64,000 nucleotides of DNA, taken from assembly GCA_958296245.1 (NCBI GenBank), contig OY282458.1, positions 2,422,197 to 2,486,196 of the forward strand. The letters run 5' to 3'. A program made the position numbers and the translations under genes. The notes beneath the pieces are model-generated. The model was not told the origin of the DNA. It saw only the letters and a list, made by a program, of their open reading frames with translations, and searched no databases. Below, one piece after another: positions 7,883 through 15,725 of the stretch. Position 1 is the first letter of the stretch. The number at the start of each line of letters is the position of its first letter. This stretch comes from an uncultured Dehalococcoidia bacterium (GTDB taxonomy: Bacteria > Chloroflexota > Dehalococcoidia > Lucifugimonadales > G958296245).

Positions 7883-8764
7883 CTACGAGGCGGGCACCAC
7901 CGTGCTCGATCCGTACCGGTCGAATTCGAGCCGCAGGCCGGTCTGACCTTCCGGGATGTTGCTCAGTTCCTCTATGGCGTCGATCCATGACTGCCGCTTG
8001 GCGCTTCGGGGCCGGTTGGACAGCCATTGCGCCCTGACGCCATCGTTCCACGGCATCGCCGTGCTTGGGCCGGGCCTCAAGTACTTCGGCGCGATGTCTC
8101 GCATAGTCTCGATCTCTTCGGGGGTTTCGGGATAGTGGAAGAAGCTGACGCAACTCATATGGCGGTCAGCGCCGCCGCCCCACGTGGCGTGGAATATCCT
8201 CAGGTCGAAGGCCACCGCGTCGCCGGGGCCGTATTCGCAGACGTGGCACGGGATACTGTCGATGGCCTCCCACGCTTGGGCGGTGTCGTACCACGGACGG
8301 CCCAGAGGAGGCGTTGAGGCCAAGACGTCCTGGTAGGAACCGAGGTGTGAGCCGGGAATGAATCTCAGGGCGCCGCTGCTTCCGTCCACAGGCTGGAGGG
8401 CGAACTGGAACTTTATGCCGTAGCCGTTGATGTTGCTGGAACCGTCGTTGTAATGCCACCGGGTGTCGCCCACGTACCGATAGGCGTTGCTCTCGAAGGC
8501 GAAGGCCCTCCCGCCGAAGAGCTGCTCGGCGACCTCATAGAATCGGGGTAGCTCCGGCAGAGACGCGTAGAAAGGCGTCTCTTCCCCCAGCATGTTGAAG
8601 TACTGCATCTTGGTGCCGTCGAAGGGCTGGAACGCAGAAGCCCGCGCCGCCGCTAAGTCGAAGTCCGAACGGATGGCCTCGAGCTCATCGGCGTCGAAGA
8701 AGTCCCTTAGCACCACGAACCCGAAGGCCTTGAACTGCGTCTCCTGCTCAGGCGTGAGCCTCAT
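7883..8764 (-). CDS. Phytanoyl-CoA dioxygenase (PhyH) family protein with unusual HxD site
   Basis: PhyH-type Fe(II)/2-oxoglutarate oxygenase of 293 residues. Family marks: N-terminal FGFVVLRDFFDADEL, central GALRFIPGSH, GDAVAFDLRIFHATWGG with distal His H192. The first metal motif reads W-H104-Y105-N106-D107, so the residue two after the histidine is Asn rather than Asp, with an Asp one position later. Either the helix register shifts or the iron site is altered. ATG at 8764 has GGGAGAG upstream. It is only distantly similar to the PhyH at 3998-5209, so the pair is not a recent duplication. Confidence 0.85.
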   Translation of the reverse strand: MRLTPEQETQFKAFGFVVLRDFFDADELEAIRSDFDLAAARASAFQPFDGTKMQYFNMLGEETPFYASLPELPRFYEVAEQLFGGRAFAFESNAYRYVGDTRWHYNDGSSNINGYGIKFQFALQPVDGSSGALRFIPGSHLGSYQDVLASTPPLGRPWYDTAQAWEAIDSIPCHVCEYGPGDAVAFDLRIFHATWGGGADRHMSCVSFFHYPETPEEIETMRDIAPKYLRPGPSTAMPWNDGVRAQWLSNRPRSAKRQSWIDAIEELSNIPEGQTGLRLEFDRYGSSTVVPAS

Positions 8765-8944
8765 GCCGCTTCTCTCCCGTTCTGGATGCGGGCCAGTCTA
8801 GAGCCAACCCCTGCGCATGTCAAAGCCGGTGGGCTGCCGCGGCGTTCCCCAGGGACAGAGCGTCAACGCAGCCTGGCTACTGTTATAGTTGTACCAGTGG
8901 TGGGCAGCCCCTTCGTTGGGAGACTGCCCCGCCGGCAGATATGG

Positions 8945-9607
8945 ATGAATAACATCAACTCGATCGTCTCGACGCTGGCGGCGCGGGTGTACTGGCGCCG
9001 CGTGGGCTACTCAGCCTCACTCGGCCTCCTGGGCGCCGCCGTAGGCGCCGCTGCAATACTCGTCAATCTCCTGTCCCGGACCCCGGTCTACCTCGAAGCG
9101 GAGCACGTACGGACGACGCCGCACGTGCTTGCAGCCGCTGCTGGGGCTGTCGACGGTCTGATCATAGCCTCGGCCGCCGCCTACGTCATCCACGGCGACA
9201 GATTCTCCGCTGCCATGCGTCGGGCGCTGCCCCTCTGGTGGTGGATCGCCCTCGGTTTCGGCTTCGGCATAATGCACTCCCTCGCCGCCGGCGGGTTCTT
9301 TCTCCCTGCCGCCGAGCTTGCGTACGCCGCCTATCTTAGGCTGCTAACCCCTCTGGAGACCTTGAACGCCTCCCTCGATCTGCTCCTTTTGACTCCCTGG
9401 AGGGCGTTCACTTCCGGCGCCGCCTTCCTATTCACAGGCATTATTGCCGGGCTGACATTCGGGGCGTGCGCCCTGCTGGTGGATATGGCGAGTGTCTCCG
9501 GCAGGCGTCCGGCAACCAGGGCGTGGAGCGCTTCGGCGGCGTTGAGCGCGGCGGTTGTGGCCGCTGCCGCCTTCGGTCCGCCGGCGTTGCTAGCAAGGCT
9601 CGGGTAA
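8945..9607 (+). CDS. Hypothetical multi-pass membrane protein
   Basis: About 220 residues, rich in Ala, Leu and Gly, with four to six predicted membrane segments: near 18-40 (SLGLLGAAVGAAAILVNLL), 58-78, 93-112 (LWWWIALGFGFGIMHSL), 113-135, 160-185 and 200-220. I recognise no family. ATG 8945 (MNNINSIV) is chosen because the residues encoded upstream are not membrane-like and have the composition of non-coding frame. A structured RNA and terminator follow about 85 bases downstream. Confidence 0.6.
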   Translation: MNNINSIVSTLAARVYWRRVGYSASLGLLGAAVGAAAILVNLLSRTPVYLEAEHVRTTPHVLAAAAGAVDGLIIASAAAYVIHGDRFSAAMRRALPLWWWIALGFGFGIMHSLAAGGFFLPAAELAYAAYLRLLTPLETLNASLDLLLLTPWRAFTSGAAFLFTGIIAGLTFGACALLVDMASVSGRRPATRAWSASAALSAAVVAAAAFGPPALLARLG

Positions 9608-9652
9608 TCGACGGCGCGTCCGTCAGCGCGGGGTCCTGTTCCACAGGATATT

Positions 9653-9690
9653 GCATACTGGTTGACAGTATGCACATCATGTGGTACAAA
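9653..9690 (+). promoter_or_regulatory. Consensus promoter overlapped by a perfect inverted repeat
   Basis: TTGACA (9662-9667), 17-base spacer, TACAAA (9685-9690). The inverted repeat GCATACTG-gttga-CAGTATGC (9653-9673) is perfect over eight base pairs and covers the -35 box, as a repressor operator would. No protein-coding start follows within 200 bases, so the promoter appears to serve the RNA at 9693-9799. Confidence 0.6.
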
Positions 9691-9692
9691 TT

Positions 9693-9799
9693 GGGAGCCA
9701 GTGCTGAAGGATTGACGCTTTCCCCCGAAACTGGAAGTTTAACGGCATTGGCTCTCCCAAAAGTGGACCCCCCGGCGAGCTGAGTGCCGGGGGGTTCCG
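9693..9799 (+). ncRNA. Candidate small structured RNA
   Basis: Directly after the promoter at 9662-9690 comes a sequence able to fold into one long stem: GGGAGCCAGTGC (9693-9704) pairs with GCATTGGCTCTCCC (9745-9758), twelve pairs with one two-base bulge and one G-U. This is followed by a separate GC-rich terminator hairpin at 9767-9795 and a T-rich tail. The transcript would be about 100 bases. No open reading frame of note lies inside. It lacks the GGAA-tetraloop and asymmetric-loop pattern of small SRP RNA and does not match a riboswitch I know. It could instead act as a leader of the DUF1801 gene at 9912, but the terminator argues for a free RNA. Confidence 0.5.
9767..9799 (+). terminator. 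Rho-independent terminator
   Basis: The perfect stem ACCCCCCGGC/GCCGGGGGGT (9767-9776 and 9786-9795) with a nine-base loop is followed by TCCGCTTTT. Confidence 0.7.
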
Positions 9800-9911
9800 C
9801 TTTTCCGGCCGGATGACGGCGAACGCGCGTGTATGATTGAATGGCCTCCGGCTGCCTTTACGCCTGCGGGCAAGCCGGGGCGCGGCAATCGTGTCGGAAG
9901 GAGATATTGTG

Positions 9912-10364
9912 ATGGCCTACAGCAAGGCTGCGACAGTCGAGGAGTACCTAGATGAACTGCCCGCCGACCGGAGTCAGGTCGTGGAAGCCGTGCGGAGGGT
10001 CATCTTGGACAGCCTCCCTGAAGGCTACGAAGAGACTATGCAGTTCGGCATGATCAACTACGTCGTCCCGCTGGGAAGGTACCCGGAGACGTACAACGGC
10101 CAGGCGCTGAGCTACGCCGCGCTGGCGTCTCAGAAGAACTACGTCTCCGTATACCTGATGAACATCTACGGCGACGCCGATACGGAGCGGTGGTTCACCG
10201 AGCGCTACAAGGCCAGTGGGAAAAGGCTCGACATGGGCAAGTCCTGCGTCCGCTTTAGGAAACTCGACGACCTTCCCCTCGACCTGATCGCGGAGGCCGT
10301 CGCCCTGACGAGCTTGGAGGACTTCATAGAGTACTACGAGGCGAGCCGAGCCAAACCACGTTAG
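9912..10364 (+). CDS. DUF1801 (YdhG-like) domain protein
   Basis: Small cytosolic protein of 150 residues with the DUF1801 pattern: TVEEYLDELPADRSQVVEAVRRVI at the start, then the central EETMQFGMINYVVPLGRYPETYNGQALSYAALASQK and SCVRFRKLDDLPLDLI near the end. The biochemical role of this family is not established. ATG 9912 has GGAAGGAG eight bases upstream, clearly better than the in-frame codons from 9837. Its last four bases overlap the stop of the convergent REC-DUF3052 gene. Confidence 0.85.
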   Translation: MAYSKAATVEEYLDELPADRSQVVEAVRRVILDSLPEGYEETMQFGMINYVVPLGRYPETYNGQALSYAALASQKNYVSVYLMNIYGDADTERWFTERYKASGKRLDMGKSCVRFRKLDDLPLDLIAEAVALTSLEDFIEYYEASRAKPR

Positions 10365-11146
10365 CGGACGTCCCTCCGCCGCGTGAACAGCAGCCCCGAC
10401 CAAGTCGAGTCGACTGAGCAAATCTTGAAGTCGACTAGGCCGGCGGCGAGCCCGGTCTCCCGCACCAGTTGTTGTGTAACGTCGGTGGATACCCCCGACG
10501 CCTTCTTGGGCCAGATTATCCACAGACGCCCGCCTCCCAAGCGGGCCGCTGTCCGGTCGATGCCCCGTTCCAGCTCCGCCCACGATCTCACGAACCACAG
10601 GGCCACGTCACCGGGGCCGCGTTCGCCGCGCGTTAGGACGAGCCCATCGGGCAGTTCGCCAAGGGTCTCCTCGAATCCGTCCGGGGCATTCAGCAACGCG
10701 GCGGTCGATGCCGGCTTCAGGCCGAGCTTACGAGCCAGAGGGACCCCGGAGTACCCACTCATCGGCGGCGGCGGCGCCACGGGGTCGTCCGGGGGCCGAC
10801 TGAGCGCATCCGCCACGGCGTTGGCCGCATCGCTCCAGACAGCGTAAGCGGCGTCAGGAAGCAGTTCCCGGATGGGGCGTACCTTGTCAGGGTCCCCGCC
10901 CAGCAAGACCAGCGGCACGTTGCGGGTGTCCCTATACCGGCGCAGTGCGTGGGCTATGTCCCTGCCGTAGGCGGGGCGCCGCGACAGGTCTATGACTATG
11001 ACGTCCGGCGGCGCGTCCCGCATCATGCTCAGACCTGGGTAGCCCCTCGGGGCCGCGCACTCTACGTCGTAGCCGAGCGCCCGCAGGCTAGAGGCTCTCT
11101 TTTCAGCCTCCGCAATGTCCCAATGCACCAGACATAGCCGCCTCAT
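10361..11146 (-). CDS. Receiver-like domain fused to DUF3052
   Basis: Protein of 261 residues with two parts. Residues 1-118 look like a response-regulator receiver: the start MRRLCLVHWD, then PPDVIVIDLSRR with D53 at the phospho-acceptor position. The helix-5 lysine motif is not evident. Residues about 130-258 match DUF3052: GYSGVPLARKLGLKP, LLNAPDGFEETLGELPDG, GRLWIIWPKKASGVSTDVT and STWSGLLF. In most genomes DUF3052 is a free-standing protein of about 130 residues. ATG 11146 is chosen because the upstream in-frame sequence is Arg-rich junk overlapping the next gene. It is fourteen bases downstream of the small membrane-protein gene and probably in its operon. Confidence 0.75.
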   Translation of the reverse strand: MRRLCLVHWDIAEAEKRASSLRALGYDVECAAPRGYPGLSMMRDAPPDVIVIDLSRRPAYGRDIAHALRRYRDTRNVPLVLLGGDPDKVRPIRELLPDAAYAVWSDAANAVADALSRPPDDPVAPPPPMSGYSGVPLARKLGLKPASTAALLNAPDGFEETLGELPDGLVLTRGERGPGDVALWFVRSWAELERGIDRTAARLGGGRLWIIWPKKASGVSTDVTQQLVRETGLAAGLVDFKICSVDSTWSGLLFTRRRDVR

Positions 11147-11160
11147 CGGCGAGGCGCTCC

Positions 11161-11505
11161 CTACCCCCGGGTGGCCAGTACGGCCATGGCTCCCAGGAAC
11201 ACCACTGCCCCCGCGGCCAACTCGATCGCCACCACTACGACCGGCATATCGCCGAACATGCCTATTACACCGGCTGCCAGTAGCGCAAATCCGACTCCAC
11301 TCGCCATGCTGGGCCGCAGGTGCTCGACGCGCAGGTATTGCGCTAAGGCGAAGAGCAAGGCGGAGGCGGCTACCCGGATGGCCACGTGCACCCACCCGGA
11401 GCCCGCTACGATGCTGGTAAGGGCCGATCCCAAGAAGTACCCGGAGAAGGCCGCAACCATTTGTCCGGCATGGCCTCTCAGCACGCCGGACGGGATCATC
11501 TTCAA
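11161..11505 (-). CDS. Small four-helix membrane protein
   Basis: Hypothetical protein of 114 residues made almost entirely of four hydrophobic segments, near 14-34, 41-58, 67-85 and 88-110, with short charged loops. It has no recognised family. The start is either TTG at 11505, with GAGAGGA six bases upstream, or the ATG two codons later. The AlkZ-like glycosylase gene ends ten bases upstream and the REC-DUF3052 gene starts fourteen bases downstream, so the three are probably one transcript. Confidence 0.6.
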   Translation of the reverse strand: MKMIPSGVLRGHAGQMVAAFSGYFLGSALTSIVAGSGWVHVAIRVAASALLFALAQYLRVEHLRPSMASGVGFALLAAGVIGMFGDMPVVVVAIELAAGAVVFLGAMAVLATRG

Positions 11506-11515
11506 TGGCGTCCTC

Positions 11516-12646
11516 TCAAGAAGCGCCTCCCGTTGCGAGTCGGACGGGAGCCTCGACCCTCAGGGTCGCTTCCGTTCCCAGGAATCTGCCGACGTCCTCA
11601 GCTTCCTTCCCGACAGCCTCTGCTATCTTTGCAAGCAGTACCTCGAAAGGGCTGACTTGTATGGCGGCCCGACCCCTGACACGCCGAATCGCCCAGGTCC
11701 CGGCGGCGCGTCCATCAACCAAGAGCATGGGGCGTATCACGCCGCCGCCGGGATGGACGCGCCGAACGAAATCGCTGCGAACGCCGAGGTCGCGGCGCCT
11801 ATATCCTAGCAGGTACGGATCGAAGGAGGGCAACAGGCGGACGACCGGCTCGCTCCCTGTCTGATCCTCCAGGCAGCCGGCTCGGCCCTTCGGCATCCAC
11901 GAACGCGAGCCGGCGACGTCAACCTCATCCAGGCCGTCCGCCGCCATCTCGAACGCGGCGCGCGCCTGCTTCATCGGAAGCCCCGACCAGGCGGCGAGGT
12001 CTGCCTGGTCGGCCGGTCCGTAGGCCCGCAGGTACCGGACAGCCATCTCGCCCAGCCGGTTGGCGGCCCCATCCTTGGGAGGGGGTCCCGCGGTCTCCAT
12101 GAGGGTGTAGGACGGCGCGCCGTCAAGGTCAGGCCCGAAGCGGACCACGCCTTCCAACGCGGCCCGCCTCAACAGATGGTATGGAGCCTGCCCCTCGACC
12201 GGGATACCGCTTTTCGCCAAGTGGCTCGAAATGCCTCTACGAGTCATCGGGCCATGCTCCCCGAGCGTCTCCCGCACGGCAACCACAGCCTTGGCGCAGA
12301 CCTCCTCGCTCAGTCCGAGCTCGGCGTACCTGCGGCTGCTGCTCCGTATGGCCGGCGGTCCTACGAGGGGCAGCAGCCGCAGGACGTCCTCCAACGTCAT
12401 GATATGTATCGTGCCGCGCATGGCCCAGGTGCGAACGACGGAGCGTTTCACCAGCGCCCGCTCCACGTCTCCCGCGGCGCCGGACGCGCGTAGCCGTATT
12501 GCCAGTGCCGCCTGTGCGGCGTCCTGGGCCTGCACCCCGTACAGGCGGCGCACGGCCTGCTCCACGCCGGACGCAGGCCTGGCATGAAGGTGTTGGGCCC
12601 GGAGACGGAGAACCCGGGCTTGCCCCCGCGTCAGGGAGATAGGCAA
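11516..12646 (-). CDS. Winged-helix DNA-binding protein, AlkZ-like DNA glycosylase
   Basis: Protein of 376 residues of the HTH_42 (AlkZ/YcaQ) group: N-terminal RLYGVQAQD, RTWAMRGTIHIMTLEDV, then GVVRFGPDLDG, RYLRAYGPADQADLAAWSGLP, LLPSFDPYLLGYRRR and HPGGGVIRPMLLVDGRAAGTW. Q39-A-Q41 matches the Q-hydrophobic-Q catalytic motif described for AlkZ-type glycosylases that unhook interstrand crosslinks and remove bulky alkylated bases. The activity here is inferred from family and motif. It is cytosolic, and first gene of a probable three-gene unit with the small membrane protein and the REC-DUF3052 protein. Confidence 0.8.
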   Translation of the reverse strand: MPISLTRGQARVLRLRAQHLHARPASGVEQAVRRLYGVQAQDAAQAALAIRLRASGAAGDVERALVKRSVVRTWAMRGTIHIMTLEDVLRLLPLVGPPAIRSSSRRYAELGLSEEVCAKAVVAVRETLGEHGPMTRRGISSHLAKSGIPVEGQAPYHLLRRAALEGVVRFGPDLDGAPSYTLMETAGPPPKDGAANRLGEMAVRYLRAYGPADQADLAAWSGLPMKQARAAFEMAADGLDEVDVAGSRSWMPKGRAGCLEDQTGSEPVVRLLPSFDPYLLGYRRRDLGVRSDFVRRVHPGGGVIRPMLLVDGRAAGTWAIRRVRGRAAIQVSPFEVLLAKIAEAVGKEAEDVGRFLGTEATLRVEAPVRLATGGAS

Positions 12647-12668
12647 ATGTGTCCTCCGGCGCCGTCGG

Positions 12669-13778
12669 CTACCGGAACCAGTCGTAGTCCAGACGCAGGG
12701 ACCGGTCCGCCAACGGCAGGTCTACCCGAGACCCTCCGCGGGCCGAGGACTGCTTCAGCGCTATCTCTACCTCCAAGGCGGTGGCAACCCGCCGTCCGGA
12801 ATTCTTGGGCTCGTCCAGCCTGCCTTCCATGCAGTCGATCACGTCGTTGAGGCCGTAGACGGCTCCCATTGCGGAGACGATCTGTGGACCAGGCCACGGC
12901 ATGGGTACGCGGCCCGATACGCCGTTGGCGTCCACGTCTTGCCACAGGCGCCAGGGCTGGAGCTGGGTATGCGCCATCTCTCCCGTCGTCCCCGTGAGGC
13001 GCACCATGGGAGCGCCCTTGCGAAAGTGGACCACGAACCCGTCGCTGCCTACGGCGAACCCCTGTCCGCTGAACTCGTCGCTGCCAGTGCTTCGGCGCGG
13101 CGTGTCCCCTGTTCCCACGACCCAGGCCGGGGAGCTTTCCATGAAATAGGTCCAGTTCTGGTGCTGCGACCCCGACGTGGCCTCGATCGAGAGCAGGTCG
13201 CCGATGGCGCCGTCTCTGACGAGCTTCTTGGCGGCGGCGAAGGAGGGGTGGCTGGTCGAGATGGCGCCGCACACCAGAGGCACGCCGCCGGCGGCGCACG
13301 AGCTCACCATCAGGTCGGTCTCTTCCAAGCTATTCGCCATCGGCTTCTCGGTCACTATCCCCTTGACGCCGTGCTCGACCGCTAGGGCGGTGAGATCCGC
13401 GCGCCCCGCGATGTTGGTGGCGATGGCGACGAGGTCCAGGTTGGATTCGCGCAGCATCTCGGCCGCGTCCGTGTACAGGCCGGAGGCCCCGTAGCGCTCC
13501 GCGAAGACGGCGAGCCGCTTCTCGTCGCGCTCCGCCGCGGCTACCAGCTCCACGTCGGGGCGGTCGGCCATAGCCTCGGCGTAGCTGGTAACCAAAGATT
13601 CCTGCCCGGGATGGTCATGGATATGGAAGGTCCGGTGAACGTCCAGTTCAGGCGTGGGCCTGTCCACGGACTCCAAGTCGTACCTCGGTTGGCCCACGGC
13701 TGGACCTGGGCGGTGCGCCAAGTCGTACATCATGCCCATCCATCCAAGCCCTATCACGCCCGCACGGTATTTGGTCAT
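12669..13778 (-). CDS. Gfo/Idh/MocA family oxidoreductase
   Basis: NAD(P)-dependent sugar or inositol dehydrogenase type protein of 369 residues. The Rossmann fingerprint GLGWMG is at 10-15 and the catalytic-loop E144-K145-P146 (IVTEKPMANS) is intact. The C-terminal half is the alpha/beta substrate domain ending in RVDLPLADRSLRL. ATG 13778 is chosen because GGAGG lies eight bases upstream. The gene at 41392-42513 is a diverged paralogue with the same start (MTKYRAGVIGLGWMG versus MAKYRAAVIGLGRMG) and the same ending. The substrate is not predictable. The stop is 22 bases from the start of the AlkZ-like gene. Confidence 0.88.
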   Translation of the reverse strand: MTKYRAGVIGLGWMGMMYDLAHRPGPAVGQPRYDLESVDRPTPELDVHRTFHIHDHPGQESLVTSYAEAMADRPDVELVAAAERDEKRLAVFAERYGASGLYTDAAEMLRESNLDLVAIATNIAGRADLTALAVEHGVKGIVTEKPMANSLEETDLMVSSCAAGGVPLVCGAISTSHPSFAAAKKLVRDGAIGDLLSIEATSGSQHQNWTYFMESSPAWVVGTGDTPRRSTGSDEFSGQGFAVGSDGFVVHFRKGAPMVRLTGTTGEMAHTQLQPWRLWQDVDANGVSGRVPMPWPGPQIVSAMGAVYGLNDVIDCMEGRLDEPKNSGRRVATALEVEIALKQSSARGGSRVDLPLADRSLRLDYDWFR

Positions 13779-13910
13779 TTGGGAACCTCCGGTTGCTCTA
13801 CCCACTCGTTGGAGGGTAGCCTTGCCTATCACTGAAGCCCTCGTATTACTCGTTACTCAGTGATTATCTCAAAAGCCTGAGTCGATACCAACGGCTGCGT
13901 CAGGAGGTAG

Positions 13911-14030
13911 AAGGTCCTTTCCGACTGGCGTAGCCCCGACAAAGCAGACGTCTTTGATCCCCACCCGCCCGCACCTTGGTAACTTGGGCACAGCCCCCAG
14001 ACCCCCTGCCGGAGGGGAGAACATCTCTGC
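13911..14030 (-). repeat. Family 2 inverted-repeat element, inverted copy
   Basis: On the minus strand the copy reads GTTCTCCCCTCCGGCAGG, then GGGTCTGGGGGCTGTGCCC, then GGGGATCAAAGACGTCTGC, ending GGCTACGCCAGTCGGAAAGG. The CTGTTCAGA end is lost. It fills the gap between two minus-strand genes. Confidence 0.65.
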
Positions 14031-14044
14031 TTTGAGATGGTTCC

Positions 14045-15583
14045 TTAGCCGTCCACCCGGGGCCAGGGGTGGTTCTCCGGGTCCATGACGCGGCTCGGCG
14101 CGAAGAACTCCTCAGGGTAGTCGTCGGGGCCGTCCAGCCCGAGAATCCGCTGCACGACGTGCCGGGCGCCGTTGAAGTGGACGGACGAGCCCGAACCGCA
14201 CATCCCGCCGATGACGTACTGACGCTTGCCGTCGATGAGTCCTACTATCGGAAACTCGTCATCCGTGAAGCCGGCGGTGCAACTCCACTCCCGCGTGACC
14301 TTCATTTCGCTTTGTCCGAAGTAGCGGTGCACCTCGCCGATGAGAAACTTGGTGATGAATCTGGACGGCCTGTTGCGGCCGGCATGGTCGTAGGGTACGA
14401 AGGTCCCGTCCGAGCCGAAGAGCACCCCCTCATCTACTCGACCGAAGAAGGCCACCCCCGCTGAGAGTCCGACGTCAGACTTCATGGCGGCCGGGCCGCC
14501 CTCCGCGAACGCCGCCTGCGTCTGCAAGGGTTTTAGGACGCCCCGCAGATCGGGATGGAGCATGGCGGTGTAAGATTCGGTGGCGTTGATAACGTACCGC
14601 GCCCGGAGGGCGCCTCGGTCGGTGAGCACCGCGTAGTATTCGCCCATGTCCTTGACGCCCAGGACCTTGGTATGGGTGAAGAGGTCGACGTTGTCCGATG
14701 CGAGCGCCGCGCGCAGCAGGCACCATACCCAGCGCGCGGGATGCCAAGAGGCCGTCTGCCGGGAAAAGCCCGCGTCGCCGCTAAGCCTGATGCCGCCCAG
14801 ATCCTCGGCTTCCCCCGGGCCCATCGTCGTGTAGTCGTCGAAGCCGGCCTCCCGGCCAAGGCGCACGTCCTCGGCCAGATCGGCGGCGTCGCCGCCCCCC
14901 TGGATCCAGCCGGCGCGGACATAGCCGCAGTCGAAGCCCTCTTCCCGGATGGCCTTCTCTATGAGGTCCGAGTTCCGGTAGGCGCTCTTGGAGTAGGCAG
15001 CCGCGAACATCGACGCCAGCTCTGCCCGCCGCTCCGGCGAAAGGTCCCGGCGCACGCGCGCCAAGCTCTGCTCCACCGTGCCCCTGACCATTGCGTAGAA
15101 TCGGCCCATCACGACCAGCCCCTCGTTGCGTCCGCTGGCCCCCGAAGACGCCTCGTTCATCTCGAGGACGACCATGCGGCCGGCGCCGCTGCGCTTCGAC
15201 CAGTGATAGGCGCACGCGGCGCCCGTGAACCCGGCGCCTACCGCTACCACTTCGACCTCCCGGGGCAGCTCGGCGCCGGGTTCGTTGGCCCAGGGAACGT
15301 TGGCTACCGGGTTATCGCTCGACAGCCATATCGACGTCCTAGACACCCGACCCGCGAACGCAGCCGTCATCAAGGCGTCAGGTATCACGCTGAACATCTG
15401 ATCCAACGCCCAGCGCGCAAACTTGGCCATCCGGGTCGCCTGCCCGTCGTTTGGGAAGACCCTCGACATGAAGGACAGCGCCGCCGCGAAGTCGTGGCCC
15501 CTAAGGCCCGCCAGCAACCCGATTGCCACGCCCACCCTGCCCAGAATGCCCGGCCCCCCGCCGGTCTTGTGTGGGTTGGTCAT
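14045..15583 (-). CDS. FAD-dependent oxidoreductase (DAO family)
   Basis: Flavoprotein of 512 residues of the D-amino-acid oxidase/glycine oxidase fold. The dinucleotide fingerprint G116-A-G-F-T-G121 (EVVAVGAGFTGAACAYHWS) is followed by the flavin-contact segment EASSGASGRNEG. Near the C-terminus, GFTDDEFPIVGLIDG and IGGMCGSGSSVHFNGARHV form the typical second flavin-binding part. It carries an unusual N-terminal extension of about 110 residues, mildly hydrophobic near 15-27, which could be a regulatory or membrane-contact segment. The substrate amine is unknown. It stands alone between a family 2 repeat and RNase D. Confidence 0.85.
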   Translation of the reverse strand: MTNPHKTGGGPGILGRVGVAIGLLAGLRGHDFAAALSFMSRVFPNDGQATRMAKFARWALDQMFSVIPDALMTAAFAGRVSRTSIWLSSDNPVANVPWANEPGAELPREVEVVAVGAGFTGAACAYHWSKRSGAGRMVVLEMNEASSGASGRNEGLVVMGRFYAMVRGTVEQSLARVRRDLSPERRAELASMFAAAYSKSAYRNSDLIEKAIREEGFDCGYVRAGWIQGGGDAADLAEDVRLGREAGFDDYTTMGPGEAEDLGGIRLSGDAGFSRQTASWHPARWVWCLLRAALASDNVDLFTHTKVLGVKDMGEYYAVLTDRGALRARYVINATESYTAMLHPDLRGVLKPLQTQAAFAEGGPAAMKSDVGLSAGVAFFGRVDEGVLFGSDGTFVPYDHAGRNRPSRFITKFLIGEVHRYFGQSEMKVTREWSCTAGFTDDEFPIVGLIDGKRQYVIGGMCGSGSSVHFNGARHVVQRILGLDGPDDYPEEFFAPSRVMDPENHPWPRVDG

Positions 15584-15725
15584 GTGGTTATCCTAAGGCC
15601 GCCATCAGTCAGATTCCCAAGGCAGAGGGCCAAGCCTCTGCTTGCCCGTATTGCGAGAAGGATATCGGATAAACATCAATGCATGACGCCATATTCAGAG
15701 TCGGGAACTGACTCCCCGGGGCGGC

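Noticed and set aside
9653-9673. Terminator of the membrane-protein gene at 8945-9607
   Set aside because: The stem has no T tract and overlaps a TTGACA box, so an operator reading is better.
9693-9799. Small SRP (4.5S-type) RNA
   Set aside because: Size and stem fit, but the conserved GGAA loop and AGCAGCC-type internal loop are absent.
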